A DNA stretch of 64,000 nucleotides from Trissonchulus latispiculum (GCA_030248195.1 JASAND010028462.1:1-64000), one strand, 5' to 3'. Counted from the stretch's first letter, positions 36,501-46,276 are shown. Translations and numbers: made by a program. The notes: generated from the letters alone by a model not told the origin.

Positions 36501-39500
36501 GTTTTTTAAACTAAACAAAGCCTATCCTGCTAACTTTTTATGGGGGAGGAAAATAAAGGGGGGACACCTACCGAAAATCTTCTGTCGGTATCAGTGCAAA
36601 AACATTCTGCAGGCCCCTATGCATATGACTCCTGATTTTGACCGGGTTCCAAATGTACTCCACAAAATTGCAGTAGTTGCAGGCATTTGCCACAAGCTTT
36701 TTCGGATCATTCAGCTTCTCCCTGGCATCCTTCGTTTCACCGTCAGCTTTGGCAGCTTTTCGTTTCAGGTCAGTCGCACTGGCGGTATTGACTCCGCCCG
36801 CACTGCCAAACTGCTGGGCCCCAACACTGAAATGTCAAATCAAAACGACATCAGGTACCTAAAAAAGCCGACGGTGTTTATAAATTCAAAAACGGTGAGG
36901 CAGGGAATAAGGGACTTGCCCACTGCAAAAACTGTATGTCTGCAGCCACACTAAAGCTAACATAAACTTACCAACCCTAAAACTGAAGTAGTGTCTAGTC
37001 AAACTAAACTCAACCCAGATAGTTAGGTAGACGCCGGTTTTAGCTGGGAACAGAAGCCCAAACAAATCAGCTTTCACTTTCTAATAAGAGATTAGTATAA
37101 ATTATATATATATATACGTAAAATTATTAATAGATTCAGAGAAGGAAATAAGGGGGAATAAGGAAATAAGGAAATAGCTAAACAGAAAATAGGGTGTTTA
37201 ACACCCACCAAAACGCTATTTCTGGCAAGGCAGGGATATAACTTCCCTAGACAAGCCATGACGGCCTCTAAAGCTGAAAGATTCTGGTTAACGGTGACAA
37301 TCACTCTGTTTTAGACGTTATAAGTGACTGTCAATGTGAATAAAGCAAGCACACGAATAACAGTAGAGAAAGATAACTGGTCAGTAAATGGGTACCACTA
37401 CGGTGGGAAGGTAACAGGAGTCTGTGTAGAAGGGCCGGCCCCCCCTTCCACGGACGCAGTCATCGTTTGAGGTGACACTCCAGGCTCTACGGCTGTGTAT
37501 CCGGGGATGAGCACAGGCACCCCATGTCCTGTGGCAGGACGGAGATATCTCCTGGGGTATATAAACCTTTACCTTTTTTTAAAGATGCCCTCCGTTGCTG
37601 CACTGTATTGTCGGACAATAAGTTGAAGCGGAAGGCTCAGTTTTTGGTAACAGGAGATTACAATGACGTATTTTCTTCAGTAGGGACTAGGGGGCATATA
37701 TACGAGTGCTGGGATGGGGATGCCACCCGCCCCAGACCTGGAGCTCAACCCCGAGGAGGGGCGCAAGCACCCCAGAATCCGGTGTTATCCTCCATCCGGT
37801 ATTTTTTTGGAAAAAACGAAACAAAAAAGTCCAGATTTGAGGTGGACAGACGTCGATTCACCCTCCTTCAAATGTCGACCCATACGCATGTCTGGCAGGA
37901 GGTTAGGGTGCCACTTTTCGACCAGCTTCCCACTGAACTGGAAGTTTTTATGAAGCAGTTGCTGCTAGTCTACGATAGGGGAAGCAACTTGCACTTCACT
38001 CGACCCACAATGCAGGCATACACAGGCGGATATATAGTCAAGCGGGAAAAAAAACCCACTCGCCAATGCGGGAAAAAAACCCACCCCCAGTGTGGGCTTA
38101 CCGGTATGAGCTATCTAGGATTTTAATAGCCTATCTTGAAGAGCATCCAAAATAACCCTGGAGGGTGTATTATTGTTGCTCCCACTGCTTCCCTGCAAAT
38201 TTTTTGGGACTTTGAAATTTTTGGAAATTTTGGTCCGACCAAGTGCCGAAATTTGGCAAACTTTGCCGGGCCACCCTGAACTACTGGAAAGACTTAGACC
38301 AAAGCGGATTATATGTAACTGTAGGGCATCTGTTGCGCTTCATGATGATATATGTCACACTGCTCTGACCCCTCCGGTGCGACCTGGGGGTGACCTGGAG
38401 TTGGCGGGAAAAAAACCCACGGCGGGAAAAAAACCCACTTTTTAATATTAAATTTTTTTTTCTAACCATTGACCGGAAAGGTCAAACCAATACGTACATT
38501 TGTTTAATAGAGCCTACAGATTAAATTGGTATAGGTTTTACCCGGGTTCATTCTGTTATGGGTGGTCCAAGCTCCAAGGGGTCTAAATTGGACATGGTGC
38601 CATTTCAAGCCAAAATTTCAATTTTGGCCAAAAATGCTTATTTTTGCCTTAAAATGGGTCTAGTTTGGCTCTAAATGCAGGAAAAACACGTTTTCTATAC
38701 GATAGGATGCTTAAATTGCCGAAAATAAACAATTTTAAAAAATTTCCAAAATTTGCCTGTTTATGTGTTAAAGATACAACATTTTCAAATGACCATATGA
38801 CCTCAATTTTAATACAAAAACTAATATATTTTGATACAGTTGTACTAAAAACAGCCCGCTGTTTCATTTGGAATGGTTAGAAATGCTCCTGGCAGCTTGC
38901 CAAAAATTTTTTGGGGTGGGTTTTTTCCCGCATATGGGTTTTTTCCCGCATTGGGTTTTTTTTCCCGCCAGTTTGGGACAATTTTTCTCGCTAACGGCAC
39001 ACCCTACAGAGGTGTTCTATAGCTCATAAGAAAGCTTACGACTAGGCCTAGCTACCTGTATAATCAGCATTTCGATATGTCAAACCATTAAAAAGTTCTG
39101 GCCAAAAATCTGAAAAGTGGGTTTTTTTCCCGCTTGACTATAATATTTGACGGTGTGGATCAAAAGTTGACAACCATCGGTCCTCAATTTGTTGCAGCGA
39201 CTATATATAAATATATATATATACTAGTAGGAAAATGCTCCTTGCAGTCGCATAAAAAATACAATATGAGCCAGAAGGACAGCATTCAATTCGAGAAAAG
39301 ACAAGATTTAAAATGTGTAATATGAGCCAGCATTTACTTGTGTAAAGGACAAGATTTAAAAGTTTAATATGAGCAGCTCCCTTTCTCGGGCTCATATTGA
39401 CGCCTTGGGAACGATGTTGTGTACGCAATTTAATTCGATGCCAACGAACAAAATTTGATCAAGTGCAAAACAGGCATTGCCCAGAGCCGGGGCCCTGGGA

Positions 39501-42500
39501 GCTTGCGCCGAATAAGTTAACATGTGACTTAGAGTATCGTTAATATCACACTATATTTACGTACACATATACCAGAAAATAAACTGTAATTACAATCATA
39601 TACAATGTGTAGATAAAGACGTATATACCAGGAATAATAAACCATAATCTGTGCTGTTTTTACAAGACGCACTTCATTTTCAGCAAATCCTTTTTGTCAT
39701 CGCTGCCAGAATACACCATTAGCTAGCTAGCTGTCGTATACCATTAGCTTCTCTGTCACAGGTCTAGTATATTCACGAAAGGAAAGGACAGAGAGAAACC
39801 ACTCCCTGTGGGCTGTCCGCGCGGCGTCAATATGAGCCCGAGAAAGGGAGCTGCTCATATTAAACTTTTAAATCTTGTCCTTTACACAAGTAAATGCTGG
39901 CTCATATTACACATTTTCAATCTTGTCGTTTCTCGAATTGAATGCTGTCCTTCTGGCTCATATTGTATTTTTTATGCGACTGCAAGGAGCATTTTTCCTA
40001 TTTGTCCTATTTCATTTTTGGGAATGAGGGAATGTGTAATGTGTTAATATGATTTATTGACCATAACATTAACGCATACTGTTAAACTAAACGCTACCCC
40101 AGCAACTTGAACCAGGAACTGGTTCACGGTTGAACCAGATGAACCAGACTAGATACGGCGTCGACAATATGCTCATCGTGTTCAGCGACCCCGATTTACT
40201 ATATAAGGGCAAGCTTTCAGGCAGTTTCAACTTGTCCATTTCAAGTTACAGGGCGTGCTGCACGGTGCTGCGGCTGCAGCGCCGCAGCGCAGCACGATAG
40301 CAGCACCGCACAGCGACGAGGATACTCTCACCGTGTTCAGCGACCCCGATTTACTATATAAGGGCAAGCTTTCAGGCAGTTACAACTTGTCCATTGCAAG
40401 TTACAGAGCGTGCTGTACGTAGCGCAGCACGATAGCAGCACCGCACAGCGACGAGGATACTCTCACCGTGTTCAGCTACCCCGATTTACTCTATAAGGGC
40501 AAGCTTTCAGGCAGTTTCAACTTATCTATTTCAAGTTACAGGGCGTGCTGCACGGTGCTGCGGCTGCAACGCCGCAGCGCAGCACGATAGCAGCACCGCA
40601 CAGCGACGAGGATACTCTCATCGTGTTCACCGACCCCGATTTACTATATAAGGGCAAGCTTTCAGGCAGTTTCAACTTGTCCATTTCAAGTTACAGGGCG
40701 TGCTGCACGGTGCTGCACCTGCAGCGTCGCTGCGGCTGCCGCATCGCAGTGCAGCGCAATAGCGGCACCACACGGAGAAGCTAACATGCCTATCGTGTTC
40801 AGCGACCCCGATTTACTATATATGCCTGCCACAAAAAGGCCAAAAGTAGCCGTTTTTAGCGACTTTTCCCAACTTTGACCCTGGGCGAGGAACCACAGGC
40901 GCCATGCAGCCAGAGGGTCACATCCGTCGGTTTCGGCGATATGCTCATCGTTTTCAGCGACCCCGATTTACTATATAAGCGCACCATCAAATGGCCGAAA
41001 AACGCCATTTTAGACGCCTTTTTGACAATTTTCTATGTTGGGACCCTCGAAAATTTTCAAAGTCCGAATGTTCGTGAGCCCATGTTTGACAGTCTGTAAA
41101 AATCGCTAGGGGCCGAATTGGGCCAAAATAATCAATAGTGAACAGGTTCATGGTTTCGACAACAAGATAATAATAGGTAAAGGTCGCCCCCATAAGGCAT
41201 GTGAAAAATCCTTTGGTGAGTTACGGGACATAAAGCGTAAAGGAGACACATCAGAGAAAAAAACCCCACCTAGAAAGTAGGTCTGAAAAATGAAAATTTT
41301 CAAAGTTCATTTTTTCTGGGCAAGTTTGGTATCATTCGAAAGCTCTTGGCCTGGGGATTTCAAAAATGTAAATATTAGCTCTTAATTCCTTACCGCTAAT
41401 TAGTTACGCCTAATTAAGCATTTTGAAAACACGCAAAGTGCCTTTTTGGCTCATATTATGGGGGGCTCTCCGAGCTCCCCCATGATACGTATATATATAC
41501 GGTATACATGTACCTACCATTCTTGTTGGTTAAAGGATATGGGCCAGTGTGGAGAATGGTCTAGCTATGTCAACAACACACAACTTAGACAACAGGAACA
41601 AGTGTAACACTATTCCCATGACGGGCATGAATCGAGCACGAAATGCCCTTTCAAGATCAAATAAATTGAATCAAACTAAAATTCAAACCCCACCACCAGG
41701 AGAATCTCATGAAGTCAGCAAGCTAAATTCGACTCGTTACGTGTTTGAACAACACGAACCACAGTCACAAAGTCAGTGCCAGTAATGTAAATGTAGGTAC
41801 GTACCAAAACTAACATATACGTATACACGTACAATAATCCTATCTTCAAATTACCTAGGAAATGGTCCAGAATTCTTGCCAGGCGGAGTAGCTCCGGTAG
41901 CGGCGGTGCCGCCCGTTTTCCGAGCGGCCGATGCCGATGGAACAGCGAAAACGCCGCCACCTGCCGACAACTTGGTACCAGTCTTCTTGTGCTCAGCAAC
42001 AATCGTCACCTCAGGGCTTCCGGCTCTGTTAATAGATGACGTCTGTTTGCCGGCGGTTTGCTGTTTCTGACGTTCATGAAAGCTTTCAAGGGCTTTCACA
42101 AAGTTGCTTACTCCTGGATCCAGAGACTGAGAAGAATCCTTTAGTATGGCTTCTGCCATCGATATTTCCGTGGAAAATCGACTAACTTTAGATGAACTGC
42201 TCTCTGTCGGTTGCCGTTGGCCAGTATCACCTGACGGCAAACCTTTGGATCGACCGGGGGAGTAGCCCACTCCAGAAACAGAAGTAGACCCAGTCGGTCT
42301 GGCTCCGAATCTACCACCGCTCCCTCCACCGCTCTTTTTCTCTCCTCTCGGAAAGCGTGGAAACGGGGTCGACCCTGCCACACCACTACTACCTGATGCA
42401 GAGACTGGAAACTGCTGGGAGAGCCGGTTGGGTGGATAGTCAAACGACGAGGATTCAGAAAGCGGCTGCTCACCAGACTGCTGGGACCGTAAGATCTCAG

Positions 42501-45036
42501 ACATGGCAGATCTGGCAATATAGCCGCCAGAAGAGCCACCAGTGGGACTCCTGTGGTCCCCCGGAGGACCACCCATAAAGGTGGGCGACACCACACCACC
42601 ACTGTAAGGGTTGAGGCCATACTGTCGTTGGGCCTGACCGGAACCGGATCCAGCGAACATCATTGCGGCCGGCAGCATAGAACTGCCAGCCGGGGCACTA
42701 CTACCCGAACCCGGAAAACCCTGCTGAAATATTCCCGACATTCCCCGGGATCCGGGGACTTGTGACATAGCAGAAGAGCCATAACTGGTGCTACTGGACA
42801 GAGCAAACTGAGAGCTTCCCCAGCCAGCACCACCGGAAGCGCCTAAACAGAACAAAATGTGAAGGCAGATATATAGCAAATGAAAAATGAGCGACTGTGC
42901 TGCAAAACTGCTACGTGCGCAGCACCAGGACATGAACACAGCATTATATATACATGTGTACATACATAGTCCGGGCCCCAGCAGAACTGAGCTCAAAAAG
43001 GACAACCTACTGAATCAGATCAGTTTTTAATTACTTCAAGAAAATGAGGTAAACGCGAGCCAGCAGGCGGATCCACGAAGGATACAAGGCATTAATATAC
43101 AGCAGGTACTGCAGTGACTGCATGCAGGGGTTTCTAATTAAGTTTTTTTAATTAGGTATACTCATCCTGTTTCCAGCATCTTAGAAGCCTTAGAGGTGTT
43201 ACTAAACTGCTCATGCAAGCGCATCGTTACGTAAGGAAAGTCAAAGTTCCACGATGACAATGAAAAGAGCTTCCAAGAAATCTGTTCATTATAGACGAGG
43301 TAAAACGTCTATATATATTTAGTTACATTGACGTGCGTACGTCCAAGCACAATGCATATGAATGTATAGACAAGGAATAAAGGACTTCGAATTGAATACA
43401 CAGCCATTGGAGAAAAGACCGAAATAGAGTGTATAATCACTCTTCCTTCCGTAAACGTCGATCCGCTGTCGTGACGAGGAAGTTATCGTCGGCACAGGTA
43501 GAAAGATATATACGTACGTACCTTATAGCGGTGATCTCTTCAATCCCGCACTTTAACTGCAAAACCTGTGCCTGGAAAAAATGGCGGATTGAGGCCGATT
43601 GTATTTTGATTGGGCCTGCCTGGCTATGTATATATATACTAACGAAAAAATGAAGTCATGTCTTGACCAGGGATATACGTATATAGATATATATATACGC
43701 ATATTTATATACTTGTACACCTCCCGTCAGTAGACTGGAGCCGGAATATATATAAAAAGAAAATGGATGTGTAGAGTGGCGTACAGTGAGTCATTTTCTA
43801 TTTGGAAATCCATCTTCAATATAGGGATAGCTTAGGGTTTATATACTTATTTTTATCTGGGATTATAAAGGATTATAAACAACCCTCCTCGGGGGGGGTG
43901 CCTTTTTCCAGTTTTTGGTTTCCCCACCACTAGATTCTCCCCCTCACTCGATCCCCTCCCCACTTGTTTGGGTTTTCCCCCACTACTCACCCTAAGGTGC
44001 TTCGAATTTGCTACATTTGTAGTATATATATATACGTAGTCAGGGGGGGGGGAAAAACATGAATAGGGAAGCAAGCCTGTAACTTTTCCTTCGCTTGGAT
44101 TTGGATCGGTTTGAGCATACCGTCATGTATATACCGTGGGCAAATACCTATCCAATCGTATATTCAAACTTCTCTTGTATATATATATACCTCACTCAGC
44201 TTTGGCAGTAACAGGATTTGTCCATGTTTTTTACCCGCAAATCGGCTGTTTTTAGCGTGCAAAACTACCTAGGCACGAGGCACCCTTCTAACCTCACCCA
44301 CAGCAGGCTTAAAACCCGATTTTTTGGTCAAAATGCTAAATCCGCCGTACCTAACCTGTTTGGGCATAGAACCTGCTGGGAACTGGCCATAATATGCAGA
44401 ATATCACTAGAAACAAGTTAGTTGTGTTAAAAATTGCAATATTCCATCATTTTTTAAGTTTTTTCAAAATTTTCATTTTTACCATAGAAACTTATGAAAC
44501 CTGGCATGTTGATGCTGCAAATCAAAATTTCGAGCTAGAAGCTACAAAAATGCTCAAAGTTGGCATATTTTGAGGTTTTTAGTGGTTTTAAAGCATTCTC
44601 TTTCCTACAGAAGCATTAGTTAAGCCTTCCTGAAGCATACGCAAAATTTTAAAATTTGGTCACCATGTTTTCCCCCGCTCTAGTGGTCGGACCCTATGTG
44701 GGGGAAAACATGGTCAAATTTTTTACTGGGTGTACGCAGGGGAAAACCACTATTGCCATGTGATAGAGCAAGTCAAAATATGCATGCATGCCAATTTATA
44801 ATAGTATTTTGTCGTATTCCGTTTTGCCAAAACAAACCTCGATTTCATATTTTAAGGCCGTTTTAAATCCATTTCAACCTATAATCTGAGATCTTTTAAA
44901 AAGGAAAAATATACGTACTCTGGTTGGAACCTGCCGGCTGAATTCGATACGGCTCAGTATTCTTCACGGGACCAGAGCCAACAAAGGGATTTGGGGCAAC
45001 CTGTTTCAAATTTGTAGCCCAGGAAGTAAAGTTCAT
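24459..45036 (-). CDS. multi-zinc-finger protein, 16 coding exons (whole gene span)
   Basis: I rebuilt this gene exon by exon. Exon lengths are 118, 988, 255, 387, 204, 165, 280, 334, 144, 179, 162, 337, 135, 170, 57 and 87 bp, totalling 4002 bp: 1333 residues plus stop. Every junction has GT-AG sites and matching phase. The layout is: Gly/Ser/Pro-rich, probably disordered residues 1-370; a C2H2 finger (about 430); a C-x2-C-x12-H-x5-H finger (about 465); further Cys/His knuckles (600-800); then two copies of a four-exon module (about 800-1072 and 1073-1305), each with three C2H2-like fingers, a C-C-C-H finger and a CxxCGxELRGDxH finger; and a basic tail SKRRKLEEK that fits a nuclear localisation signal. 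A nuclear nucleic-acid- or protein-binding role is inferred from fingers plus signal. I do not recognise the family. Introns range from about 0.2 to 5 kb and hold many transposons. Confidence 0.85.
24624..24778 (-). mobile_element. TIR-bounded tRNA-like element, copy 2 (intact)
   Basis: 155 bp bounded by perfect 11-bp inverted repeats, TGTCACTACAG at 24624-24634 and CTGTAGTGACA at 24768-24778. Read on the minus strand it has a leader of about 48 bp, a 72-nt tRNA-like core (24658-24729; acceptor GCCTGGG/CTCAGGC, anticodon loop CTAGTTA) and a CCCGAATTTTTCGGG hairpin. It lies in intron 15 of the zinc-finger gene, same strand. It has a single uninterrupted TTAA where copy 1 carries element A. Confidence 0.75.
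24965..25021 (-). CDS. zinc-finger gene exon 15
   Basis: 57 bp, phase 0-0, between TATTTTTAG and ACT|GTAAGC: VKRIEIPESLMARLRSTDT. It matches the start of exon 11 (VSEISLPE) and closes the second module copy. Confidence 0.7.
25709..25878 (-). CDS. zinc-finger gene exon 14
   Basis: Acceptor TTTTTCCAG, donor AAGAT|GTAAGT. Finger FCDTCGIELRGDFHCQRHE followed by a conserved GC and a helix. It parallels exon 10 (CEKCGMELRGDWHRRDHE) with the same phases (two bases in, phase 0 out). Confidence 0.85.
26013..26147 (-). CDS. zinc-finger gene exon 13
   Basis: Acceptor ATGTTTTAG, donor GGAA|GTAAGA. Finger YCDVCLFASPKWTDIRQC then QIEHTRG, the counterpart of exon 9 (VCHVCLKCSPFWAVIRFC, QIEHRRG). It takes two bases in and leaves one, as exon 9 does. 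Confidence 0.85.
26716..27052 (-). CDS. zinc-finger gene exon 12 (three fingers)
   Basis: Acceptor CTTTCTCCAG, donor GTCC|GTAAGT, phase 0 in, one base out. After an acidic linker there are three fingers: CELCPSASFPTAGQLIAH with a second His, CKKCLKVCAEFGDLLAHC with H, and ECFSKRCAHRFSALRWMEH. It is parallel to exon 8 in finger number, order and phase. Confidence 0.85.
27454..27553 (-). mobile_element. tRNA-like element, copy 3 (truncated)
   Basis: Begins with a one-mismatch terminal repeat (TGTCACTAAAG, 27454-27464). It has the same CCCGAATTTTTTCGGG hairpin and tRNA T arm and anticodon region, but ends in the D arm near 27553, about a dozen bases from the exon 11 donor. It lies in intron 11 on the same strand as the gene. 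Confidence 0.7.
27566..27727 (-). CDS. zinc-finger gene exon 11
   Basis: 162 bp, phase 0-0, acceptor CCTATTTCCAG, donor TTCAAG|GTATTT. It begins VSEISLPELPEVLALESK, has a Pro-rich middle and ends GPLDVFK. No finger; a linker between the two modules. Confidence 0.85.
28008..28186 (-). CDS. zinc-finger gene exon 10
   Basis: Acceptor TCTGTTTGCAG, donor AAGGG|GTAAGT. Finger SCEKCGMELRGDWHRRDHE with a following AGC, then a helix. The partner copy is exon 14. Confidence 0.85.
28266..28590. mobile_element. G-run MITE in intron 9
   Basis: Ends CTGACTTACTTCTA and TCTAGAAGTAAGCCAG are approximate inverted repeats. Inside lie long G and C runs and a GC hairpin in AT-rich sequence (GGCTCCGCCG). No coding content. 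Confidence 0.5.
28633..28776 (-). CDS. zinc-finger gene exon 9
   Basis: Acceptor TTTTTTCAG, donor GGAG|GTTTGC; two bases in, one out. Finger VCHVCLKCSPFWAVIRFC then QIEHRRGG. The third finger of exon 8 is completed here (HFGEKFH). Confidence 0.85.
28845..29255. repeat. G/C-run repeat block in intron 8
   Basis: G-run at 28850-28880, then C runs, repeated AGGTACAAGCCC, and a GC hairpin TTCCGGCTTGGCCGGAA near 29005-29020, ending in mirrored C/G runs near 29180-29245. Probably another member of the G-run MITE group. Confidence 0.45.
29508..31036. mobile_element. CAGTG-ended TIR element (outer, intron 8)
   Basis: CAGTGTTTTTATTTG at 29508 has its reverse complement CAAATAAAAACACTG ending at 31036. 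Next to the ends, GTGTAACGCTACAC and GTGTAACGTTACAC with CAAAAA and TTTTTGCTATTT are also shared. CAGTG ends fit hAT elements. No matching 8-bp target duplication was found. It holds the nested element 29649-30827. Confidence 0.5.
29649..30827. mobile_element. hAT-like element in intron 8
   Basis: Ends TAGTGATGTGC and GCCCATCACTA, flanked by a perfect 8-bp duplication CTAGCAAC (29641-29648, 30828-30835). Near each end are GGAGCTCCG palindromes (about 29680-29735 and 30602-30670). The 8-bp duplication and TAGTG ends indicate hAT; no transposase is visible. Confidence 0.8.
31140..31473 (-). CDS. zinc-finger gene exon 8 (three fingers)
   Basis: Acceptor TGTTTCAG, donor TTTTG|GTAGGT; phase 0 in, one base out. 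Fingers: VCQYCPYTAESTITLIWH with H, PCPGLCDTRLPSVKTLLSH with H, then RCIMSDCAMRILTKNFRQH finishing in exon 9. It starts the first module copy. Confidence 0.85.
31791..32765. mobile_element. TTAA-type DNA element D (intron 7)
   Basis: GGTGGTGATTCCTTTTG at its left end and the reverse complement at its right, flanked by TTAA (31787-31790, 32766-32769). It ends about 37 bp from the exon 7 donor. Its right half is closely related to 52690-53189. Confidence 0.8.
32803..33082 (-). CDS. zinc-finger gene exon 7
   Basis: Acceptor TTGCTACAG, donor GTGAA|GTACGT. One base in, phase 0 out; a weaker donor at 32807 would break the frame. Finger FLCDKCEVILPQRRQLLLH with a later CTH, preceded by a long helical segment. 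Confidence 0.8.
33143..33178. repeat. (TAGAG)n microsatellite
   Basis: Short pentanucleotide tract in intron 6. Confidence 0.8.
33418..33582 (-). CDS. zinc-finger gene exon 6
   Basis: Acceptor GTGTTTTTAG, donor GAAAA|GTAAGG; one base in, two out. It contains ACPDCSSAVPF and VKCKCAPVKCEK, a five- or six-Cys knuckle without His at the usual places. Confidence 0.8.
34524..34727 (-). CDS. zinc-finger gene exon 5
   Basis: Acceptor TGTCATTTAG, donor TTCTA|GTAAGC; one base in, two out. Unspliced sequence shows TAG at this donor, which is not a stop in the mRNA: TA joins T of exon 6 to give Tyr. It encodes IEEHKEDIVNKFVMMIRC, then TCGFRNYDIFSAFFHAYQYG with a final H. Confidence 0.8.
35328..35714 (-). 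CDS. zinc-finger gene exon 4
   Basis: Acceptor GATGTTTTAG, donor AAGAA|GTTTGT; one base in, two out. Finger FACRQCHQIFNSKSDLHSH followed by FASGHQKK, a C2H2 with a longer His spacing as in U1/matrin-type fingers. A Ser/Thr/Lys-rich linker and an acidic stretch follow. Confidence 0.85.
36001..36414. mobile_element. foldback element in intron 3
   Basis: Arms of about 180 bp are imperfect reverse complements, from TATCAAGAGTACATAATAAC at the left to ATGTACTCTTGGTA at the right, meeting near GTGTACGCTCACTCGCTTGT and its inverse. The loop includes a (CCATT)n stretch. Related GTACTC fragments lie at 24.3 and 25.65 kb. No clear target duplication. Confidence 0.7.
36572..36826 (-). CDS. zinc-finger gene exon 3
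   Basis: Acceptor ACATTTCAG, donor TTTTCG|GTAGGT; one base in, two out. After an Ala/Lys-rich helix with a basic DLKRKAAKADGE, it carries finger ACNYCNFVEYIWNPVKIRSH then MHRG (C-x2-C-x12-H-x2-H). Confidence 0.85.
38033..39142. mobile_element. TIR element with repeated GCGGGAAAAAAACCCAC (intron 2)
   Basis: TATAGTCAAGCGGGAAAAAA at the left end has its reverse complement at the right end. GCGGGAAAAAAACCCAC or its inverse recurs near 38068, 38403, 38420 and 38915-38965. Related CGGGAAAAAAAGCCA motifs occur at 62.68 and 63.07 kb. No coding capacity is seen. Confidence 0.65.
39230..39998. mobile_element. long-TIR element flanked by TA (intron 2)
   Basis: About 175-bp near-perfect inverted repeats (39230-39405 and 39823-39998) around a loop of about 420 bp. 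Ends GGAAAATGCTCC/GGAGCATTTTTCC, flanked by TA on both sides. Each arm contains several CTCATATT motifs. The TA duplication fits Tc1/mariner-like elements. Confidence 0.75.
40165..41000 (+). repeat. tandem array of a TATA-box-containing unit (intron 2)
   Basis: Six units of about 136-164 bp. Each has a conserved box TTCAGCGACCCCGATTTAC followed by TATATAAG (about 40199, 40355, 40491, 40655, 40815, 40973). Units 1-4 share the sequence after the TATA-like motif, including AACTTG-TCCATTT-CAAGTT and CGTGCTGC/GCAGCACG hairpins. In units 5 and 6 this downstream part differs while the box is kept. A single copy of the box lies at about 33324. Confidence 0.7.
41855..42842 (-). CDS. zinc-finger gene exon 2 (Gly/Ser-rich)
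   Basis: 988 bp, acceptor TCTGTTTAG, donor CCTAG|GTAATT; two bases in, two out. The composition is Ser/Gly/Pro/Ala-rich with scattered Arg and aromatic residues (for example SGRFGARPTGS-like runs). A short helix FVKALESFHERQKQQ is near the end. Likely disordered. Coding GC is higher than in the surroundings. Confidence 0.85.
42843..44918. other. intron 1 of the zinc-finger gene
   Basis: AT-rich with many TATATA tracts. A C/G-run block at about 43885-44055 has the signature of the G-run repeats. An inverted pair around 44670-44712 (CATGTTTTCCCCC and GGGGGAAAACATG) may end a small element. No exon seen. Confidence 0.5.
44919..45036 (-). CDS. zinc-finger gene exon 1 (start codon)
   Basis: The ATG at 45036-45034 opens MNFTSWATNLKQVAPNPF, then VGSGPVKNTEPYRIQPAG, and reaches donor CCAGA|GTACGT with one base left, matching exon 2. 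An acceptor TTGCTTAG at 45056 precedes the ATG by 19 bp, so a 5' untranslated exon probably lies further right. Confidence 0.75.
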
Positions 45037-45056
45037 CAGAGCTATATGTGTATACC

Positions 45057-46194
45057 TAAGCAAGAAATAAAAAATTTATTCATTTAAGACAAGACAACTC
45101 TGCCCAAGAGATGATCACACAGATGACCTCCTCACAGCGGTGGGGCGCTGTGTTTATTCTAGGGATTTTTGTCTCCGGGGTGGGGCGAAAATTTTTCAAA
45201 AAATATGCTAAAAATAGCACTATTGTCTAGTATGCTCTGCTCTGCTAAAAGTTAAAATCGCAATCTCAAAAATAAACAGGTTTAGTGTCGAAAAGGGATA
45301 AAATTGAGTAAAAAATCTCCGGAAACAAAGCAGCCGGAAAATTTTTGAAAATTTGGTCTCCTGGGGTCGTTGCATAAAACATTATGTAGGTGTGTTTGGA
45401 GGGGACCCGTCCCTCCAAATGGAGGGGTCTCCGACAAGGTTTTTTTAGGCCATAGCTTAGGCCATGGCCTAAATTTATGAGTCGATGGCCTAAAGAATTT
45501 TGGCCGTTGAGGCCATTTGGCCTAAATTTTTCGACGAAAACCCAGTTAAATTTTATTGATTTTTAAGTAAAAACAGCAATTTTCTAAAAAATTTTTCGCG
45601 CCTTCGGCGCGAATATATACATTTTCACTTGTATTTCTGGGCTGCGCCATCTGCCAGCTAGTTACATTGTCTATTTGCACTTATAAATACGCATTCTAGT
45701 TATAATTTCATTTACTATTATAAAGATTTCCTCAAAGAAATGCTATTTTTAATATGTATATAGTTTAACTTTATTTCTGCTAGTTTAATTTTTTCTCTTT
45801 GGTTCTCTCTCTCTATATATACTCGTATTGATAATATATATAATATTGCTAATATATATATTGATTAATTCATTAATACTGTCGTGCACTATTATTTCTA
45901 TGCTAACAAGGTTCTGTTTTTGCCATTTTAAGGTAAAAAAGTAGTATTTCTGGTGTATTAAACAGTGACGATGGCGATTTTTGTTGTTAAACAGCGATTT
46001 TTGAATATATATATATAACGCGTGAATACATGATAACTGTAATTTTAACAATGCGTACAATAACAATGCGTACAATATCTAAAAATTAACAAAATTTGGA
46101 TGGCCTAAATTTTTTGGCTGATGGCCTAAAAATTGGAGTCGTTGAGGCCATTTGGCCTAAAGTTCGGCGACCAAAAAAAACCCTGGTCTCCGAG
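45057..46194. other. no gene; GGCCTAAA direct repeats
   Basis: Similar GTTGAGGCCATTTGGCCTAA blocks lie at about 45505 and 46141, suggesting an insertion between them. Also a GC hairpin GCGCCTTCGGCGC near 45600 and AT-rich sequence. Confidence 0.4.
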
Positions 46195-46276
46195 CATAGG
46201 TGTAACGGGGATTTGGGTTGGGGGCCCCCATCCCCGGAATTTTGGGGGGGGCCTTTTTAGACCCCCCCCCCCAAAC

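Noticed and set aside
37524..38126. 200-residue plus-strand open frame
   Set aside because: It lies in intron 2 on the opposite strand, runs into the left end of the TIR element at 38033, and shows no domain or codon pattern. Probably a chance frame in repeat-derived GC-richer sequence.
42141..42620. 159-residue frame overlapping zinc-finger exon 2
   Set aside because: Shadow of the true exon frame, which alone fits the splice phases on both sides.
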